This document shows positions 16,797-29,173 of a stretch of 64,000 bases of DNA, one piece after another. The notes under the pieces were generated by a model, which was not told the DNA's origin, did not search any database, and saw only the letters and a list, made by a program, of their open reading frames with translations. The DNA is from Desulforamulus reducens MI-1. Lineage in GTDB: Bacteria > Bacillota > Desulfotomaculia > Desulfotomaculales > Desulfotomaculaceae. Location of the stretch: positions 3,173,484-3,237,483 of the forward strand of contig NC_009253.1 in NCBI RefSeq assembly GCF_000016165.1. The letters are read 5' to 3'. Positions within the stretch are counted from its first letter, which is position 1. Each line of letters begins with the position of its first letter. The position numbers were made by a program, and so were the translations under genes.

Positions 16797-17171
16797 TTAT
16801 ACCCCCAAACCTAAGGTGAAACTGATTGTGTATAGAACGACAACCGCCACCGCCCATACAATTAACGCCATAAATAACCCTTTAGCCCAACCTTTCTTCG
16901 GAATAAAATAAATAGCTGCAATGGCACAAATTATGTCTGAGGTCATCCCCACCAGAGCACCGGCAGATACTGACCTGACTGCGGATACTGCCTGCTGTGC
17001 GGGAACCAGCAAAATTACCCCAAGCAAGGCAGCAAGGTAAACTGCTGGAAATGCAGCAAAAATACCACCAGCTTTACCGCCTATCCACCTGGCTGTAAGT
17101 GTTGATAGTACCACAGCCAATCCACCTAAGACAAATCTTAATAGTAATGCCGATACTGAAAAGTTACTCAT
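16797..17171 (-). CDS. Small four-helix membrane protein, paralogue 2
   Basis: A 124-residue paralogue of the downstream gene, with RFVLGGLAVVLS near the start and GGIFAAFPAVYLAALL near residue 35. The ATG at 17171 has GAGGTG 6 bases upstream; a GTG three codons earlier lies inside the ribosome site and is rejected. It is first in a two-gene operon. Function unknown; paired half-size membrane proteins of this kind often work as heterodimers, which is only inference here. Confidence 0.75.
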   Translation of the reverse strand: MSNFSVSALLLRFVLGGLAVVLSTLTARWIGGKAGGIFAAFPAVYLAALLGVILLVPAQQAVSAVRSVSAGALVGMTSDIICAIAAIYFIPKKGWAKGLFMALIVWAVAVVVLYTISFTLGLGV

Positions 17172-17202
17172 AATTAACACCTCGCCGTTTTTACAAAGAA
17201 AA

Positions 17203-17289
17203 CTAGGCTGGCACCATGCCCTATAGGCACGAGAGCTTTAAAGCCGTACCCTTGCTCATATTAGAAAATTTTATACCTTCTGATATGCT
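17203..17289. repeat. Dispersed two-hairpin repeat, copy C (degenerate)
   Basis: A diverged copy: TAGGCTGGCACCATGCCCTA begins it and the second stem reads CATATTAGAA...TTCTGATATG. The linker is poorly kept. It lies upstream of the paired membrane-protein genes and downstream of the rRNA operon terminator. Confidence 0.5.
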
Positions 17290-17320
17290 TAAAAAAAATT
17301 TAAATTTTATCCTTAAATGC

Positions 17321-17349
17321 AAAAACCCGAGATGATTATCTCGAGTATT
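17321..17349 (-). terminator. rRNA operon terminator
   Basis: ACTCGAGAT and ATCTCGGG arms run into TTTTTGC on the minus strand, about 65 bases after 5S. A separate CCCTGCAGT/ACTGCAGGG hairpin lies between it and 5S at about 17381-17402. Confidence 0.75.
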
Positions 17350-17411
17350 TAAGGCTAGGAAATCTAGTAAATTTAATGACCCTGCAGTAAAAACTGCAGG
17401 GCTAAAAATTA

Positions 17412-17527
17412 CTCTGGCGACGACCTACTCTCCCAGGAGCGTGAGCTCCAAGTACCATCGGCCCTGGAGGGCTTAACTGCTGTGTTCGGGATGGGAACAG
17501 GTGTACCCCCTCCGGTATCGCCACCAG
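17412..17527 (-). rRNA. rrf: 5S ribosomal RNA
   Basis: About 116 bases. The minus strand begins TCTGGTGGCGATACCGGAGG and ends with the universal GGTCGTCGCCAGA end stem. It follows 23S by about 190 bases with no tRNA between. Ends are accurate to a few bases. Confidence 0.95.
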
Positions 17528-17810
17528 AAACTTTATGCTATTGGGTATTACTTTTAGGTCAGCCATGGGCTGTGGGCCTTGGGCCATGAGCTTTTTGGCT
17601 TTTCCTTTGAGCAAACAATTTATGTTCTCTCAAAACTGAACAGCTATTTAGTATTGCGTCATATATTCTTAACCTTAGCTCACGGCTCATGGCACATGGC
17701 CTAAGGCTTGTTTTTGGTCAAGAACTCGATCTATTAGTACCGGTCAGCTGAAAACATTGCTGCTCTTACACTCCCGGCCTATCTACCATGTAGTCTTCAT
17801 GGGATCTTAC

Positions 17811-17939
17811 CCTTCTCGAAGTTCGAAATTCGTGGTTCGAAGTTCGATCTAAGTATTTCTTTTGGGTCTTTATTTTTAACAACCCAAAATTCTTACCCAA
17901 ATTCGAACATCGAATGTCGAAACTCGAACTTCGAGAAGG
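17811..17939 (-). repeat. rRNA intervening sequence A (23S helix 98 region)
   Basis: 129 bases bounded by the perfect 16-bp inverted repeat CCTTCTCGAAGTTCGA. Each arm is about 38 bases of degenerate TTCGA-type units. It replaces a short terminal loop near the 3' end of 23S. The interior AAGTATTTCTTTTGGGTCTT also occurs, with few changes, in elements C and D. Confidence 0.85.
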
Positions 17940-18052
17940 TGGGAAACCTCATCTTGAAGGAGGCTTCGTGCTTAGATGCTTTCAGCACTTATCCCTTCCG
18001 GACTTAGTTACCCAGCACTACCGTTGGCACGATAGCTGGTACACCAGCGGTC

Positions 18053-18084
<32 letters not shown>

Positions 18085-18111
18085 CTCTTCTCAAGTTTCC
18101 TGCGCCTGCGA

Positions 18112-18154
<43 letters not shown>

Positions 18155-18159
18155 ACGTA

Positions 18160-18255
<96 letters not shown>

Positions 18256-18256
18256 G

Positions 18257-18309
<53 letters not shown>

Positions 18310-18466
18310 GACGGCCCTTCCACTCAGAACCGCCGGATCACTAAGCCCTACTTTCGTACCAGCTCGACTTGTTGGTCTCGCTGTCAAGCTCCCTTTTGCC
18401 TTTACACTCTAACGTGCGATTTCCTTCCGCACTGAGGGAACCTTTGGGCGCCTCCGTTACCTTTTG

Positions 18467-18499
<33 letters not shown>

Positions 18500-18750
18500 A
18501 CACTGTCCTCATTCCAGCTTCATGGAATTTAGTTAGAATTTCAATATCTAAAGGGTGGTATCCCAACGCTGACTCCACCTACACTGGCGTGCAAGCTTCT
18601 AAGTCTCCCACCTATCCTGTACATCAAATACCAAAACCCAATGTCAAGCTACAGTAAAGCTCCACGGGGTCTTTCTGTCCTGTCGCAGGTAGACGGCATC
18701 TTCACCGTCATTACAATTTCACCGAGCCCCTCGTTGAGACAGTGTCCAAA

Positions 18751-18835
<85 letters not shown>

Positions 18836-19058
18836 TGGGGCTTCGGTTCTATGCTTCAGTTTCCTTAACATTTCCCCTTAACCTTCCAGCACCGGGCAGG
18901 CGTCAGCCCCTATACGTCAGCTTTCGCTTTAGCAGGGACCTGTGTTTTTGGTAAACAGTCGCTTGGACCTTTTCTCTGCGGCCTCTTCTCGCTCCAATCG
19001 TACAATTTTCACGATACCGAGGCACCCCTTCTCCCGAAGTTACGGGGTCATTTTGCCG

Positions 19059-19090
<32 letters not shown>

Positions 19091-19550
19091 AGGATTCTCA
19101 CCCCACCTACCTGTGTCGGTTTGCGGTACGGGCACCAACTTACCTCGTTAGAAGCTTTTCTTGGCAGTTTGGGATCAGTTACTTCGCTACTTGTTTTCGC
19201 TCCCCGTCACCTCTCAGGTTTTATGTAAGACGGATTTGCCTATCTTACACCCTACGGGCTTGGACCAGCTTTTCCAACCGCTGGCTTAACTTACCCTCCT
19301 GCGTCACTCCATCCTCATACGGTTTTTGGTGGTATCGGATTTTCAACCGATTGTCCATCGCCTACGCCTTGCGGCCTCGGCTTAGGTCCCGACTTACTCT
19401 GGGCGGACGAACCTTCCCCAGAAATCCTTAGGTTTTCGGCGGGCAGGATTCTCACCTGCCTTTTCGCTTACTCATACCGGCATTCTCACTTCTTACCTCT
19501 CCACAGCTCCTTTCGGTACTGCTTCAATGTGGTAAGAACGCTCCCCTACC

Positions 19551-19989
19551 ATTCTCGAAGTTCGATATTCGAATTTCGAAATTCGATTATTTCCAAGTTT
19601 GTATCAGTTTGTTTAGTTGCCTTCCTAGATGATCGTATTCCTCTTTAAAACCTTCATACTGATCTGATATATATCCAAGGTCTTTGATCATATCTAGTAA
19701 AACTGCAACCTCATTACAGGATCCAAGTGCATTTATTAAGAACCTCTTAAAATCATCTACATAGTTCTTTCTACCGTATCCTTCGGCTATATTAAGCGGT
19801 ATTGATACGGCCGCACGTCTTATTTGGCTCCCTATCTCATACAACTCATGCTGCGGAAAACCCTTTGTTGTTTTGTGTATTTGAAGAGCCAGTTTATATC
19901 CCCTCTTGTACACTTCAAGATCATGATAATCTTTTATCATGTGAGTTTTCCTTTCGAACATCGAATCTCGAATATCGAACCTCGAGAAT
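19551..19989 (-). repeat. rRNA intervening sequence B with protein gene (23S helix 45)
   Basis: 439 bases with the same TTCGA-unit arms (ATTCTCGAAGTTCGATATTC on the left, its near complement on the right). Helix 45 is a classical insertion site for bacterial 23S intervening sequences. Unlike the three short elements, this one carries an open reading frame for an intervening-sequence protein. Confidence 0.88.
19587..19940 (-). CDS. 23S rRNA intervening-sequence (S23/four-helix bundle) protein
   Basis: A 117-residue protein of the S23/IVP family, seen from DLEVYKRGYKLALQIHKTTK, the central RAAVSIPLNIAEGYGR motif and the EVAVLLDMIKDLGYI helix. Members form four-helix-bundle pentamers and are homologous to the bAvd accessory protein of diversity-generating retroelements. 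The role within rRNA insertions is unknown. ATG at 19940 (MIKDYHDLEVY) has AAAGGA upstream and is preferred to Met seven codons earlier. The gene is read in the same direction as the rRNA, so its mRNA must be the excised pre-rRNA piece. Confidence 0.93.
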   Translation of the reverse strand: MIKDYHDLEVYKRGYKLALQIHKTTKGFPQHELYEIGSQIRRAAVSIPLNIAEGYGRKNYVDDFKRFLINALGSCNEVAVLLDMIKDLGYISDQYEGFKEEYDHLGRQLNKLIQTWK

Positions 19990-20144
19990 CCAAAGCTTCG
20001 GTGATATACTTAGCCCCGTTACATTTTCGGCGCAGGGTCACTTGACCAGTGAGCTATTACGCACTCTTTAAATGGTGGCTGCTTCTAAGCCAACATCCTG
20101 GTTGTCTTAGCAACCCCACATCCTTTTCCACTTAGTATATCTTT

Positions 20145-20183
<39 letters not shown>

Positions 20184-20601
20184 TACGAATCTTAGCACCC
20201 GCAGTCTGACTCCCGGTTTCTAAAATAACGGCATTCGGAGTTTGATTGGGTTCGGTAACCCGTGAAGGCCCCTAGCCCATTCAGTGCTCTACCTCCGTTA
20301 TTCATCCACCGAGGCTAGCCCTAAAGCTATTTCGGGGAGAACCAGCTATCTCCTGGTTCGATTGGCATTTCACCCCTACCCACACCTCATCCGCCTCCTT
20401 TTCAACGAAGGTCGGTTCGAGCCTCCACTTTATTTTACTAAAGCTTCACTCTGGACATGGGTAGATCACCAGGTTTCGGGTCTACTCCAACGTACACTCT
20501 CGCCCTTTTAAGACTCGCTTTCGCTTTGGCTCCGGCTTTCCTGCCTTAACCTGCACGTTAGATGTAACTCGCCGGTCCGTTCTACAAAAAGTACGCCGTC
20601 A

Positions 20602-20729
20602 CACTTCGAAGTTCGATGTTCGAAGTTCGTGGTTCGATACACGCATTCCTTTAGGGTCTTTTTTACTTGACCCGTAAGATATGACATGCATTCGAATTTC
20701 GAATCTCGAATATCGAACCTCGAATAGTG
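20602..20729 (-). repeat. rRNA intervening sequence C (23S helix 25)
   Basis: 128 bases with CACTTCGAAGTTCGATGTTC on one side and its imperfect complement on the other. Helix 25 is the second classical insertion site in bacterial 23S rRNA. The interior CATTCCTTTAGGGTCTTTTT matches the interiors of A and D. Confidence 0.85.
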
Positions 20730-21525
20730 CTCCGACAGTTTGTAGGCATACGGTTTCAGGTTCTTTTTCACTCCCCTCCCGGGGTGCTTTTCACCTTTCC
20801 CTCACGGTACTGGTTCACTATCGGTCGCTATGGGTATTTAGCCTTGGGGGGTGGTCCCCCCTGATTCCCACGGGGTTTCTCGTGTCCCGCGGTACTTGGG
20901 ATTTCCTCTGTAATGTTCAACCTTTCGTCTACAGGTGTTTTACCTTCTGTGCAGCACCTTTCCAGGTGTCTTCGACTAGGTCTAGTTATCACGTGATGAG
21001 GGTCCCGCAACCCCAGATTTCCGAAGAATTCTGGTTTAGGCTCGCCCCTTTTCGCTCGCCGCTACTTGGGGGTTCGATGTTTCTTTCTCTTCCTCCGGGT
21101 ACTTAGATGTTTCAGTTCCCCGGGTGCCCTCCTCTATGCCTATGGATTCAGCATAGGGTGACGGAGGTTTGCTCCGCCGGGTTGCCCCATTCGGGTACCC
21201 ACGAATCAATGCCTGCTTGCGGCTCCTCGTGGCTTTTCGCAGCTTACCGCGCCCTTCTTCGGCCCTTAGCGCCTAGGCATCCACCGTATGCCCTTTCTTT
21301 CTTGACCAATCTTGCTTTTCGGCTCGGTTACTTTTGGTAACCTACTGAAATTGTTTTTGTCGACGCTTTACTTGTTTCGCTGTTCAGTTTTCAAAGAACG
21401 TTGGTTTTATGATTCTAAAGCATGAGAGTTTGAAAAACAACCAGTAATTTATGGTTGTTTTAGTCTCTCAAAACTAAACAGGTTGATGATGAATGACCGA
21501 CCTTAGATAATTAGCTTTCGCTAAT

Positions 21526-23153
<1,628 letters not shown>

Positions 23154-23359
23154 AATATTTCGCAATATTTTAAAGAGTTTTGGCTCTTTACTTATCCTTG
23201 ATTTACTCGCTAGCGTCTTTTAACGCTTGACGAGGATGTTTTTTGTGGTCATTCATAGTTTCATCTTGCGATGACTTTTGACTTGACCTTTTGCATCCAT
23301 CATCTCTGTTTAGTTTTCAAAGACCGTTTGTTTGGTTCCGGCCTCGCAACCGGAGTTTT

Positions 23360-23388
23360 ATTTTACCACTTCACTTAGTTTCTTGCAA
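23360..23388 (-). promoter_or_regulatory. rRNA operon promoter
   Basis: On the minus strand TTGCAA (23388-23383) and TAAAAT (23365-23360) are 17 bases apart, about 205 bases upstream of 16S. The rest of the 23154-23567 gap is leader and upstream AT-rich sequence with no gene. Confidence 0.7.
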
Positions 23389-23567
23389 GTGATATTTTCT
23401 ACTGTCACCGCTTGGCGACATTTATTATGTTAACATTTATCAAATTATAAAGCAAGTACTATTTTAAAAAATTATGTAGAATCTCAACAAAGTTTTGCAC
23501 CTGCTGATATGGAAATGTTTTTCCTTATACAATTAGATTTTATCTTAATTAATTATCAAATTTTTAG

Positions 23568-23619
23568 TTGACAGTAGTTAGCGAGCTAAAATAAAATTTA
23601 AACAGACTGACCAGTCTGT
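23568..23619 (+). promoter_or_regulatory. TetR-family promoter and palindromic operator
   Basis: TTGACA at 23568 and TAAAAT at 23592 (18-base spacer) are followed by the perfect 18-bp palindrome ACAGACTGACCAGTCTGT at 23602-23619, over the expected start of transcription. This is the form of a TetR/AcrR self-repression site. Confidence 0.8.
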
Positions 23620-23639
23620 CTGTGAGGGGGGAATAGTTT

Positions 23640-24215
23640 ATGATTAAGGAATCGAAAAAGGATTTAATTGCTGATTCGGCTTTGATCTGTTTTACTAAAT
23701 CGGGATTTAGCGGTACCTCGGTGGATGAGATTGTTAAAGCCTCAGGAGTTAGCAAAGGAGGGATCTACTGGCATTTTAAAAGTAAAGAAGATATTTTCCT
23801 CTACATAGCTGAACGACACATTGGTGAACACATCAGTAGTTTTATTTCCATTTTAAAGGAAGATGACTCGCCTAAAGATATGTTAACTAAATACATGGAA
23901 AACTGCCTAGCCACCATTGATCCCAACATATCTACCCTATTCGCAGAATTTTTCTTGCAAGCCAAAGACCAAGAAATAATTGATAACTTAAAGGGTATTT
24001 TCCATAAAAATATGGGTTTTCTCTATGATATTATCCGTGATGCTATAGATAATGGTGAATTTAGGCCCCTAGATCCCATTGCTGTAACTCATACTTATAT
24101 AGGTCTAATTAATGGGCTATGCCATCAATGGATGCATCATAAAGACAAGCAATTTCTCGAATTAAATGCACGAACTGCCCTAGATATTTTTATAAAAGGT
24201 ATTGAAAACAGATAA
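23640..24215 (+). CDS. TetR/AcrR family repressor of the RND pump
   Basis: A 191-residue regulator. The N-terminal DNA-binding helix-turn-helix is FSGTSVDEIVKASGVSKGGI followed by YWHFKSKEDIF (residues 23-53); the C-terminal part is the ligand-binding dimer domain. ATG follows GAGGGGGGA. It sits directly in front of an RND adaptor and pump and behind a palindromic operator, so it most likely represses itself and the pump until a pump substrate binds. The ligand cannot be inferred. Confidence 0.9.
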   Translation: MIKESKKDLIADSALICFTKSGFSGTSVDEIVKASGVSKGGIYWHFKSKEDIFLYIAERHIGEHISSFISILKEDDSPKDMLTKYMENCLATIDPNISTLFAEFFLQAKDQEIIDNLKGIFHKNMGFLYDIIRDAIDNGEFRPLDPIAVTHTYIGLINGLCHQWMHHKDKQFLELNARTALDIFIKGIENR

Positions 24216-24249
24216 TTATTTGATTAAATCAGAGAGGAGTATCAATAAC

Positions 24250-25380
24250 TTGAAACGCATAGTAAGCTTGATAAGTTTGTTATTATTAATTGCTATCTCG
24301 ATGGGGGGCTGTGGTGAAAAACCTAAAGCCCAGGAAGAAAAGCTGGTTCCAGTGGAAACCATTAAAGTTTCGACAAATGATCTGGCACATACCCTGAGTA
24401 CCACCGGTGAAGTCATTGCCGGAGCTGATGTTAATGTAATGCCCAAGGCAACAGGACGTGTACAAAAAGTATTGGTTAAGGTAGGAGATAATGTACATAA
24501 GGGGCAAGTTCTTTTTCAACTGGAAGGTAACGATGCCCGTAATGCCATGGATCAGGCCGAGGCTGGTCTTGCCCTGGCCCAGGCAAATTTAGAACGTTCC
24601 CAGCAGGGGCTAAAGGACTCAGAGATTAACTTTGAAAGAAACAAGGTCCTGTACGATGCCCAGGCCATTTCCAAGGTACAATTTGAGCAAGCTGAAAGCG
24701 GCCTGGTAACCGCCCAAACGAACGTCAAGGTTTCAGAGGCACAGGTAAAACAAGCCCAAGCTTTGGTAAATACAACTCAAGAAAATTATAACAACTCCAC
24801 CGTTACATCCCCCATTGACGGAACCGTGGCGGCTGTTAACGTAGATCCCGGTGAAATGGTAAATCCGCAGACGTCACCAGTAACGGTTGTTCAGATAGAT
24901 ACTACCAAAGTAAAGGTAAATGTTTCGGAAAACGTAGTTGATTCAATTAAGCCCGGCTCTAAGGTACCTGTAACCATTAATGCTCTTAATAAAACTGTTA
25001 ATGGAACCATTTTTTCTGTGGCACCAAAAGCCGATCCGTCTACCCGGGCCTTTGCAGTGGAAATCAAGCTTCCCAATAAAAATGGGGAAATTAAGCCCGG
25101 CATGGTGGCTAAGTTAGATTTATCCACTGGAAAGTCCCAGGGAGTCCTTGCTTTGCCGGTGGATGCTGTCCTTGAACGGGACGGTCAGTATTCTGTTTTT
25201 ATTCTCGAAGAAGGTAAAGCCAAAGAGATTTCTGTTAAGGTGGGTATTACCTCCGGAGAATTGACTGAAATTAAATCAGGTTTAAAAACAGGCCAAACCG
25301 TTATTGTAAAAGGGAACCGTCTGGTGGGCGATGGCCAAAAGGTAAAAGTGGTTAAGGAATTGGGAGGTGCAGCTAAGTGA
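24250..25380 (+). CDS. RND efflux adaptor (membrane fusion) lipoprotein
   Basis: A 376-residue periplasmic adaptor. A lipoprotein signal ends in ISMGGC. The biotinyl-lipoyl motif (GRVQKVLVKVGDNVHKGQVL) is followed by a helical hairpin and the second lipoyl half TSPIDGTVAAVNVDPGEMV, then beta-barrel domains. The start is TTG at 24250 behind AGAGAGGAG; the longer frame from 24202 overlaps tetR and would bury the signal peptide. It overlaps the pump gene by four bases. No TolC-like outer-membrane factor is present in the window. Confidence 0.88.
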   Translation: MKRIVSLISLLLLIAISMGGCGEKPKAQEEKLVPVETIKVSTNDLAHTLSTTGEVIAGADVNVMPKATGRVQKVLVKVGDNVHKGQVLFQLEGNDARNAMDQAEAGLALAQANLERSQQGLKDSEINFERNKVLYDAQAISKVQFEQAESGLVTAQTNVKVSEAQVKQAQALVNTTQENYNNSTVTSPIDGTVAAVNVDPGEMVNPQTSPVTVVQIDTTKVKVNVSENVVDSIKPGSKVPVTINALNKTVNGTIFSVAPKADPSTRAFAVEIKLPNKNGEIKPGMVAKLDLSTGKSQGVLALPVDAVLERDGQYSVFILEEGKAKEISVKVGITSGELTEIKSGLKTGQTVIVKGNRLVGDGQKVKVVKELGGAAK

Positions 25381-28300
25381 AATTAGCAGACATTTCCGTT
25401 GACCGCCCGGTTGCCATCTCCATGTTAATAATAGCACTGGTTTTCCTGGGGCTATTCTCCCTCCCCCGTCTGGCGGTGGATCTTTACCCAGATATGGAAT
25501 TGCCTATTGCAGTGGTTGTTACTAACTACGAAGGGGCCGCCCCGGCTGAAGTTGAAAAGTTGGTTACAAAACCCATTGAATCTTCGGTAGCCACCACCGC
25601 TAATATTAAGGAAATACGATCTCGCTCCCAAAATGGTATTTCCCTTGTAATTGTTCAATTTAATTGGGGTACCAACATGGACAATGCCGCCATTGAACTC
25701 CGTGAAAAAATTGACTATGTGAAGGGTGCACTACCCAGTGATGTGAAGTCACCCCGAGTAATGAAATTGGATCCCAACCAGGCACCCATTATCTCTTTTT
25801 CAGTTACCGGTACTGATGTTGTAAAACTTAAGAAAATTGCTGAGGACACCATTCAATCCCGTTTAGAACGTATTGATGGCGTAGCTTCAGTCAGTATCAG
25901 CGGTGGTAAAACCCGGGAAATCAAAGTTATCCTAGACCCAGCGAAAATGGAAGCCTATGGACTGGGCACCAATCAGGTAATGCAGGCCATAGCCAGCGAT
26001 AACATTACCGGCACTGCGGGTCTGGTAGACAAAGGTTCCAACGAAACCGCCATTCGGGTGGTGGGTGAGTACAACACCCTGGAGGAATTGAAGCAGGTGC
26101 GGGTCAACCTGCCAGGCATGGGCAACAACTCCATTGCCCTGGGAGACTTGGCTACCATTGAAGATTCCTTTAAGAAAGAGAACAAATTTGCTTTTGTAGA
26201 CAGCAAACCTTCCCTTGGCCTGGATGTTATGAAATCCACCGGTGCCAACACAGTTCAGGTTGCTAAGCACGTACTGCAAGAAGTGGAAATGCTAAACAAA
26301 ACACTGCCCGCCGGTGTAAAGATCACTACTGTGGTAGATATGTCTAAATTCATTCAGCAATCTATTGATAACGTGGTTTATCATGGTTTGGTGGGCGGTT
26401 TACTGGCAGTGGCCATTCTCTACCTGTTTTTACGAAATTTCCGAAGTACCATTGTGGTAGCCCTGGTAATCCCCATCTCCATTATCGCCACGTTCACCTT
26501 AATGTATTTCGGCGGACAGACTATAAACATGTTGTCCCTGGGTGGTCTTGCCCTAGGCCTGGGCTCGCTGGTGGACTTCTCTGTGGTGGTGCTGGAAAGT
26601 ATTTACCGCTACCGCCAAAATGGTTTTAATGTTATTGAAGCTGCCAAATTGGGTACTGCTGAGGTGGGCAATGCGGTAACCGCCTCCGCTGCTGCCCAGG
26701 TGGTAGTATTCATGCCCATTGTTTTCGTTCAAGGTTTAGCCGGTATCCTGTTTAAACCTATGGCCTTAACGGTAAGTTTTTCACATATAGCAGCACTCTT
26801 TGCTGCTTTAACCCTGGTGCCCATGCTCTCCTCGCGCTTACTGAAAAACGTATCACCATCAGATGAAACACTACCGACTGGCCAAACCAAAAACCCGGTT
26901 ATTATTTTTGGTCGTGCCATGAGCAAATTAAATACTCAATATGGCTTCCTATTAAACTGGTCCCTTAGGAACCGTAAAAAGGTAGTGGGCGTTACAGTTG
27001 CTTTACTCATTTTAAGTATCGTAGCCACTCCCTTAATCGGTACTGAATTTATTCCCACCATGGACCAGGGTGAAATCACTGTAAAGTTGGATATGCCTGC
27101 AGGAACTAAGGTGGAGGAAACCTCTAAGGTTGCGGCTGACCTAGAGAAATTAGCCCGCTATCAGGTAAAAGAAATAGATCGGATATTTACCACCGTTGGC
27201 ACCGGTGGTCAGCTTTCCTTCCTGGGGGTTGGTTCCGGTGACCAGGCATCTCTACAAATCAAACTTAAACCACTGGCTGAGCGAAATATTTCCACTGAAC
27301 AGGCAGTTGAAAAGTTACGCAACGCCATGAAGGACATTCCTGATGCTGATATTACTGTCACCTTAGCAGATAACTCCGGCGGTCCCAGCGGTAAACCAGT
27401 GGATATTGCCATCCGTGGTGATGATCTAGCGGTTTTAAGCCAGTTGGGGGATCTGCTAGTAGAAGTGGTAAAAAAGGTTCCGGGTACTCGTAACGTTGCC
27501 AACTCTCTGGCCGAAGCCACACCCGAGGTGCAAATCGTGGTTGACCGTGAGCAAGCAGCCCGTTACGGTCTGTCAGCCAGTCAGGTGCTGAATGCCGTAA
27601 GTACCTCCTTTGATGGTAAAGTGGTTAGCCGTATGCGGACTGGTGACGACGAAGTAGATATCCGTATGATCACACCAGAGGATGCCGGTAAGAGTGTTGA
27701 TCAGTTGGCCAACTTGACTATTGTTTCACCCACCGGTGCACGGGTTCCGGTATCTGCAGTGGCCACGATTGAGTCCCATCATGCCCCAACAGAAATTACT
27801 CGTACGGCCCAAAGCCGGGAAGTACGTATATCTGCTGATATTTCTGGTCGAGACATGGGTAGTGTAAACAAAGATATAATGGATGAATTGAATAAACTAG
27901 CCCTGCCCGAAGGCTACACCATCACTTCAGGTGGTCAGGCCAAGGATATGGCCGATTCCTTCAAAAGCCTGGCAATGGCCTTAGTACTCTCGGTTATATT
28001 AGTGTTTATGGTAATGGCAGCACAGTTTGAATCGCTTTTCCAACCTTTTATCATTATGTTCTCACTTCCTCCCACCTTCATAGGCGTCATCTTTGGCTTG
28101 GGTATTACAGGCCACCACTTGAGCGTGCCGGCCATGATCGGGGGAATTATGCTGGTTGGTATTGTGGTAAACAATGCCATCGTGCTGGTGGACTATATCA
28201 ATACGTTACGAAAGCGCGGATACAACCGAAACCAAGCCATACTTGAGGCAGGCCCTGTACGACTGCGCCCAATCTTAATGACCGCCTTAACTACCATTCT

Positions 28301-28511
28301 GGCCCTGCTGCCCCTAGCCTTTGGTGGCGGCGAAGGTTCCGAGGGGCAGGCACCTATGGCGGTGGTAGTGGCCTTTGGTTTAACCCTTTCAACGCTGATC
28401 ACACTGGTACTGGTACCAGTTGTATACACCATCTTTGATGATCTAGGAAAGAAACTACCTGGGAAATTGGGTAAGCTCCCATTCTTTAAATCCAAAAGCA
28501 TCTCCAGTTAG
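25377..28511 (+). CDS. RND efflux pump, AcrB/HAE1-like
   Basis: A 1,044-residue inner-membrane pump with twelve predicted membrane segments and two large external loops. It starts at GTG overlapping the adaptor's stop. The TM4 motif, which in AcrB has two adjacent aspartates, reads [12 protein letters not shown] here, with the second Asp replaced by Phe. The TM10 segment is [11 protein letters not shown], with Asn in place of the AcrB lysine. The proton pathway must therefore differ from AcrB and from the second pump in this window. Regulated with the tetR gene upstream. Confidence 0.92.
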   Translation: MKLADISVDRPVAISMLIIALVFLGLFSLPRLAVDLYPDMELPIAVVVTNYEGAAPAEVEKLVTKPIESSVATTANIKEIRSRSQNGISLVIVQFNWGTNMDNAAIELREKIDYVKGALPSDVKSPRVMKLDPNQAPIISFSVTGTDVVKLKKIAEDTIQSRLERIDGVASVSISGGKTREIKVILDPAKMEAYGLGTNQVMQAIASDNITGTAGLVDKGSNETAIRVVGEYNTLEELKQVRVNLPGMGNNSIALGDLATIEDSFKKENKFAFVDSKPSLGLDVMKSTGANTVQVAKHVLQEVEMLNKTLPAGVKITTVVDMSKFIQQSIDNVVYHGLVGGLLAVAILYLFLRNFRSTIVVALVIPISIIATFTLMYFGGQTINMLSLGGLALGLGSLVDFSVVVLESIYRYRQNGFNVIEAAKLGTAEVGNAVTASAAAQVVVFMPIVFVQGLAGILFKPMALTVSFSHIAALFAALTLVPMLSSRLLKNVSPSDETLPTGQTKNPVIIFGRAMSKLNTQYGFLLNWSLRNRKKVVGVTVALLILSIVATPLIGTEFIPTMDQGEITVKLDMPAGTKVEETSKVAADLEKLARYQVKEIDRIFTTVGTGGQLSFLGVGSGDQASLQIKLKPLAERNISTEQAVEKLRNAMKDIPDADITVTLADNSGGPSGKPVDIAIRGDDLAVLSQLGDLLVEVVKKVPGTRNVANSLAEATPEVQIVVDREQAARYGLSASQVLNAVSTSFDGKVVSRMRTGDDEVDIRMITPEDAGKSVDQLANLTIVSPTGARVPVSAVATIESHHAPTEITRTAQSREVRISADISGRDMGSVNKDIMDELNKLALPEGYTITSGGQAKDMADSFKSLAMALVLSVILVFMVMAAQFESLFQPFIIMFSLPPTFIGVIFGLGITGHHLSVPAMIGGIMLVGIVVNNAIVLVDYINTLRKRGYNRNQAILEAGPVRLRPILMTALTTILALLPLAFGGGEGSEGQAPMAVVVAFGLTLSTLITLVLVPVVYTIFDDLGKKLPGKLGKLPFFKSKSISS

Positions 28512-28525
28512 AGCTTAGAAAAATT

Positions 28526-28602
28526 AAGGCTTACGCCATACCCTATAATTAGGCGACAGCATAAGCCTTAATTTGCCCTTATACATATCGGAAAGCAATA
28601 AA
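28526..28602. repeat. Dispersed two-hairpin repeat, copy D (3' truncated)
   Basis: The first stem AGGCTTACGCC...GGCGACAGCATAAGCCT and linker TTTGCCCTTATACATATC match copies A and B closely, but the second stem breaks off after CGGAAAG. Confidence 0.65.
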
Positions 28603-28682
28603 CGAGACAATTTTCCTAGAGGAATACGACGCCTTATGTAAAAATAATATAGTACAATGCTTTTTTACAAGGTGGTTTTATT

Positions 28683-29114
28683 TTGAGCCAGATTAAAAAA
28701 TTAAAATTTACAGCAGAAAAATTTGAAGATTTCAGTGTTCCCGGAGACTTTGACCAACTCTGTAATCTGTGTGGCAGTACTGGAGCTGAAATTCTGCCGG
28801 AAGTTGAATTCCTTAATAATAAAGAAGTGAAGAGTTTTTGCCTTTCTTTGTTTTGCTCCTCCAAGGAATGTAGAAATCTCTCTTATTATTATATGGAATT
28901 AGATGCTATGTGCGGAACCGCCGAAGCGGAAATGTTTGCACCACTGCCAAAGGGAATCAAGTTAAGTTGTAACAAATGCGGCAGTCAGAATATCAAAATT
29001 GACGTTAAACTGGAGCAATCGGGTTTTAAGTACGTTTATGATCTGGTGGATCTTACCCTTTCTTGTTCCTGTGGCAATTGTGCCCGACACCAATTTCAGG
29101 GTAAGTATTTTTAA
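28683..29114 (+). CDS. Zinc-ribbon protein of unknown function
   Basis: A 143-residue soluble protein starting at TTG behind AAGGTGG. Four cysteine pairs are visible: CNLCGS, CSSKEC, CNKCGS and CSCGNC, enough for two zinc ribbons. The sequence between them is not one I recognise. It follows the RND pump by 170 bases, across repeat copy D, and probably has its own promoter. Confidence 0.7.
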   Translation: MSQIKKLKFTAEKFEDFSVPGDFDQLCNLCGSTGAEILPEVEFLNNKEVKSFCLSLFCSSKECRNLSYYYMELDAMCGTAEAEMFAPLPKGIKLSCNKCGSQNIKIDVKLEQSGFKYVYDLVDLTLSCSCGNCARHQFQGKYF

Positions 29115-29120
29115 CTTTTC

Positions 29121-29150
29121 CTTAAGACTTGGCAGAAGCCAAGTCTTAAG
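29121..29150. terminator. Hairpin between convergent genes
   Basis: CTTAAGACTTGGC and GCCAAGTCTTAAG form a perfect 13-bp stem between the zinc-ribbon and carboxypeptidase genes; no long T-run. Confidence 0.6.
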
Positions 29151-29173
29151 ACACAATTACCTATTAGTAGTTA

